Shown here: piece by piece, positions 61,554 to 64,000 of the stretch
How the letters are laid out: each line of letters starts with the position of its first letter
Position numbering within the stretch: position 1 is the stretch's first letter
DNA from: Actinomycetota bacterium
GTDB lineage: Bacteria > Actinomycetota > Actinomycetes > Actinomycetales > Microbacteriaceae
Length of the DNA stretch: 64,000 nt
Assembly (NCBI GenBank): GCA_009921165.1
Contig: RFYI01000001.1
Span: 1-64,000, forward strand
Reading direction: 5' to 3'
Position numbers and translations under genes: made by a program
The notes under the pieces: model-generated
What the model was told of the DNA's origin: nothing
The model's input: the letters and a program-made list of their open reading frames with translations, nothing else
Database searches by the model: none

Positions 61554-62093
61554 GTGAGTACACGCACCGTCTTAGACGCATCGGATATCGAGCGGGCAAT
61601 TGTTCGCATTTCACATGAAATTGTCGAAGGCAATCAGGGATCTGACAATCTATTAATACTTGGAATCCCAACCAGAGGTGTCTTCCTGGCCCAGCGCATC
61701 GCAAGTTCAATCAAAAGGAACTACCCAGACTTCGATCTTGAACATTCATTAGGCAAATTGGATGTCACCATGTTCCGGGATGATCTATCCACTAAGCCAG
61801 GTAGGGAAGTCACACCAACTGAGATCCCAGTTGATGAATTGGACAACAAGACAGTGGTGCTCGTTGACGATGTTCTTTTCAGTGGGCGCACAATAAGGGC
61901 CGCGCTGGATGCATTAGTTTCTTACGGACGACCTAAGGCCGTTCGGTTGGCAGTGTTGGTCGATCGTGGACATCGTGAACTGCCTATAAGAGCGGACTAC
62001 GTTGGCAAGAATTTGCCAACCAGCTTCTCAGAGCGCATTTCTGTCAAACTAACGGAGAGCGACGATGAGCAATCCGTGGTGATTGAACAATGA
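61554..62093 (+). CDS. pyrR: PyrR bifunctional pyr operon regulator/uracil phosphoribosyltransferase
   Basis: 179 residues from GTG 61554, with AAGGAGG 5 nt upstream; a GTG 6 nt earlier is possible. Visible: the PRPP motif [36 protein letters not shown] and [14 protein letters not shown]. It binds pyr mRNA leaders when UMP is high and may also make UMP from uracil. Overlaps pyrB by 4 nt (ATGA). Confidence 0.95.
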   Translation: MSTRTVLDASDIERAIVRISHEIVEGNQGSDNLLILGIPTRGVFLAQRIASSIKRNYPDFDLEHSLGKLDVTMFRDDLSTKPGREVTPTEIPVDELDNKTVVLVDDVLFSGRTIRAALDALVSYGRPKAVRLAVLVDRGHRELPIRADYVGKNLPTSFSERISVKLTESDDEQSVVIEQ

Positions 62094-63037
62094 AACATTT
62101 ACTTAGCATCAACGATTTGGATGTGCAATCTGCGCTCAGTGTCATGAATCTAGCTTTAGAGATGCAGCAAGTTAATGCCCGGGAAGTGAAGAAGCTTCCA
62201 GCCTTGAACGGAAGAACAGTGGCCAACTTATTCTTCGAAGATTCAACGCGAACTAGATTTTCCTTTGAGCTAGCTGCTAAAAGGCTTTCTGCGGATGTTG
62301 TTAATTTTTCAGCCAAAGGATCTTCTGTATCAAAGGGTGAATCACTAAAGGACACCGTGCAAACCATTGAGGCGATGGGTGTCGAGGCTTTGATTGTAAG
62401 ACATCACCACAGCGGGGCAGCTAAAACAATCGCCAACAGTGATTGGTCTAAATCGATAGTTATCAATGCGGGCGATGGGACTCATGAACACCCAACACAA
62501 GCTCTACTTGATGCGCTAACCATTCGTCAAAGACTAAAGGGGAAAGCTGACAGCGGAGACTTAGCTGGCCTTAGAGTGTTGATAGTCGGCGACATATTGC
62601 ACAGTCGCGTTGCAAGGTCGAACTGCTTACTGTTACGTCTGCTCGGAGCAAGTGTTGGATTGTGTGGACCGGCAACTTTGATTCCCAATGACGCTTTGAA
62701 GCTAGCCGATTCGGTCTATTTCAACTTAGATGAGGCATTAGCGGACAATTTTGACGTTGTCATGATGTTGCGAATGCAAAGGGAGAGAATGAACTCGGCC
62801 TTTATCCCAAGCGAGACCGAGTATGCAACTCTGTGGGGGCTAACTGAATCGAGATTCAATTCACTAAGCAATGACACATTGATCATGCATCCTGGTCCTA
62901 TGAATCGAGGACTTGAAATCTCCTCTACGGCAGCCGATTCAGCACAGTCAGCAATTTTGGAACAGGTGACGAATGGGGTTGCCGTGAGAATGGCCGTTCT
63001 ATATAAATTATTAGCTAAGGAATCGAGTCTCAGTTGA
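62090..63037 (+). CDS. pyrB: Aspartate carbamoyltransferase catalytic subunit
   Basis: 315 residues. Joins carbamoyl phosphate and aspartate. Visible: [19 protein letters not shown] (carbamoyl phosphate site), the [12 protein letters not shown] motif, [12 protein letters not shown] and the MLRMQRERM loop with HPGPMNRG. No regulatory chain gene (pyrI) follows; pyrC does. Confidence 0.96.
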   Translation: MKHLLSINDLDVQSALSVMNLALEMQQVNAREVKKLPALNGRTVANLFFEDSTRTRFSFELAAKRLSADVVNFSAKGSSVSKGESLKDTVQTIEAMGVEALIVRHHHSGAAKTIANSDWSKSIVINAGDGTHEHPTQALLDALTIRQRLKGKADSGDLAGLRVLIVGDILHSRVARSNCLLLRLLGASVGLCGPATLIPNDALKLADSVYFNLDEALADNFDVVMMLRMQRERMNSAFIPSETEYATLWGLTESRFNSLSNDTLIMHPGPMNRGLEISSTAADSAQSAILEQVTNGVAVRMAVLYKLLAKESSLS

Positions 63038-63045
63038 AGAAAACT

Positions 63046-64000
63046 ATGTTTACACTCAAAAACGTTCAGCTAGCCAATGGCGAAGTTTGCGATGTCGTCA
63101 TTGAAGATGAATATATAAAGGCTGTCGGGCAAAGTATGAACGAGGGGGAACTCATCGATTGTTCTGGCCTGATCGCTTTGCAAGGCTTTGTTGACTTACA
63201 TACTCATCTGCGAGAACCAGGCTTTGAGCAATCAGAAACTATCCTCACTGGAAGCAGGGCTGCTGCCAAAGGTGGGTTCACAGCAGTCCACGCGATGGCT
63301 AACACTATGCCTGTTGCTGATAATGCCGCCGTCGTTGAACAGGTCTACGCTCTTGGCAAATCGGCTGGCTATGTTCAAGTTCAGCCAATTGGTGCTGTAA
63401 CTTTGGGCCTAAACGGAGTGCAACTTGCTGATCTTGGGAAGATGAACGCCTCAAAGGCCAATGTCACAGTCTTTAGTGATGACGGCAAGTGCGTTAATGA
63501 TTCACTCGTAATGCGTAGAGCTTTGGAATATGTAAAAGCCTTCGACGGAGTTGTTGCTCAGCACGCTCAAGACCCCGCCCTTACCATCGGGGCTCAGATG
63601 AACGAGGGTGAACTTTCTCTAAAGCTTGGACTTACGGGTTGGCCGGCGGTTGCTGAAACAGCGATTATCGCTAGAGACGTTTTGCTAGCGGAGCAGGTTC
63701 AGTCGAAACTTCATGTTTGCCATGTTTCGACTAAGGGTTCAGTCGAGATTATTAGGTGGGCTAAATCTAAGGGAATAAAAGTCACAGCTGAAGTGACCCC
63801 GCATCATCTGCTACTTACTGAAAAACTAACTAGTGATTACAACCCCATCTTTAAGGTTAATCCGCCGCTTAGAACTGACGAAGATGTCCAAGCGCTAAGA
63901 GAGGCCGTTGCTGATGGCACTATCGACATTGTTGCGACAGATCATGCACCGCATCCGGCTGACAGCAAAGATTGTGAATGGGGCGAAGCAGCTTTTGGAA
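63046..64000 (+). CDS. pyrC: Dihydroorotase, truncated by the window end
   Basis: 318 residues are visible from ATG 63046 to the window edge; the frame is open throughout. A TTG at 63034, which overlaps the pyrB stop, would add four residues and is equally possible. Zinc ligands: GFVDLHTHLREPG near residue 52, later His in HVCHVSTK and TPHHL, and the Asp in TDHAPHPADSK. PyrC-type (class I) amidohydrolase acting on carbamoyl aspartate. The end of the gene lies beyond 64000. Confidence 0.93.
   Translation, partial: MFTLKNVQLANGEVCDVVIEDEYIKAVGQSMNEGELIDCSGLIALQGFVDLHTHLREPGFEQSETILTGSRAAAKGGFTAVHAMANTMPVADNAAVVEQVYALGKSAGYVQVQPIGAVTLGLNGVQLADLGKMNASKANVTVFSDDGKCVNDSLVMRRALEYVKAFDGVVAQHAQDPALTIGAQMNEGELSLKLGLTGWPAVAETAIIARDVLLAEQVQSKLHVCHVSTKGSVEIIRWAKSKGIKVTAEVTPHHLLLTEKLTSDYNPIFKVNPPLRTDEDVQALREAVADGTIDIVATDHAPHPADSKDCEWGEAAFG

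Noticed and set aside
1-64000. Prophage, insertion sequence, integrase, toxin-antitoxin or restriction system
   Set aside because: No transposase, integrase, methyltransferase or toxin-like reading frame was recognised on either strand; the tRNA cluster carries no visible attachment-site duplication.

Overview
The window is a dense, streamlined actinobacterial core-genome segment with a low GC content for that phylum (mid-40s per cent by eye). Actinobacteria are indicated by SepH, the DUF4193, DUF3093, DUF3710, DUF3159 and DUF3000 families, PAC2, MurT/GatD-like proteins, a principal sigma factor with a long Lys/Ala/Pro-rich N-terminus, a GlnR-like box, TAGNNT -10 elements and many apparently leaderless genes. 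The order rpoD-murT-gatD-parE/parC-sepH-dut, acnA-dxs and pdxST-yebC-ruvCAB-yajC-secDF-relA-rarA-rpsD-alaS-aro-efp-nusB-pyr fits small aquatic actinomycetes. From memory of gene order, aquatic Microbacteriaceae (Luna-type) fit best, with acI/Nanopelagicales as the alternative. There is no rRNA gene here to settle it.

Layout. 1-118 is GC-rich DNA that looks foreign and is joined inside the lipoyl domain of sucB (probable assembly or amplification chimera). 119-3323 (minus) holds sucB (partial), lpd and pepA. 3343-9123 (plus) holds PAC2, an MFS transporter, rpoD and a degenerate murT-gatD pair. 9120-18726 holds the topoisomerase IV-type genes parE and parC, a phosphatase-fold protein, sepH, DUF4193, DUF3093, dut, DUF3710 and DUF3159. 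18756-25201 holds acnA, dxs, an RNase D-like gene and DUF3000. 25244-29380 holds an alpha/beta hydrolase, a sulfurtransferase-SufE-reductase operon and zapE. 29386-31124 holds a GlnR-like box, amt, a terminator and three tRNAs (Gly, Cys, Val). 31144-34750 is the most accessory-looking part: a small orphan gene, a large secreted RCC1-repeat protein and a VIT-family transporter. 34846-64000 is a nearly unbroken run of plus-strand housekeeping genes: thrS, HIT, pdxST, yebC, ruvCAB, yajC-secDF, relA, rarA, rpsD, alaS, ruvX, mltG, aroE-C-K-B-Q, efp, nusB and pyrR-B-C (pyrC cut by the window end). DUF349 and a cyclophilin form a minus-strand island.

How it works together. The genes supply central carbon metabolism (2-oxoacid dehydrogenase parts, aconitase), isoprenoid precursors (dxs), PLP synthesis, chorismate synthesis, pyrimidine synthesis, recombination, protein export, the stringent response and translation. 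Packing is extreme. All eight convergent gene pairs overlap, and six share one CTAA/TTAG stop tetranucleotide. Divergent genes share promoters, and at least nine genes start exactly 6 nt after a TANNNT hexamer, as leaderless mRNAs would.

Most notable observations: a MurT/GatD pair whose GatD has no cysteine at all; a PyrR binding loop next to the pyrR ribosome-binding site; a GlnR-like box before amt; symmetric divergent promoters; a 60-nt inverted repeat before rpoD; and the chimeric left end. I saw no prophage, transposase, CRISPR array or clear defence system. Intergenic gaps are all under 300 bases.
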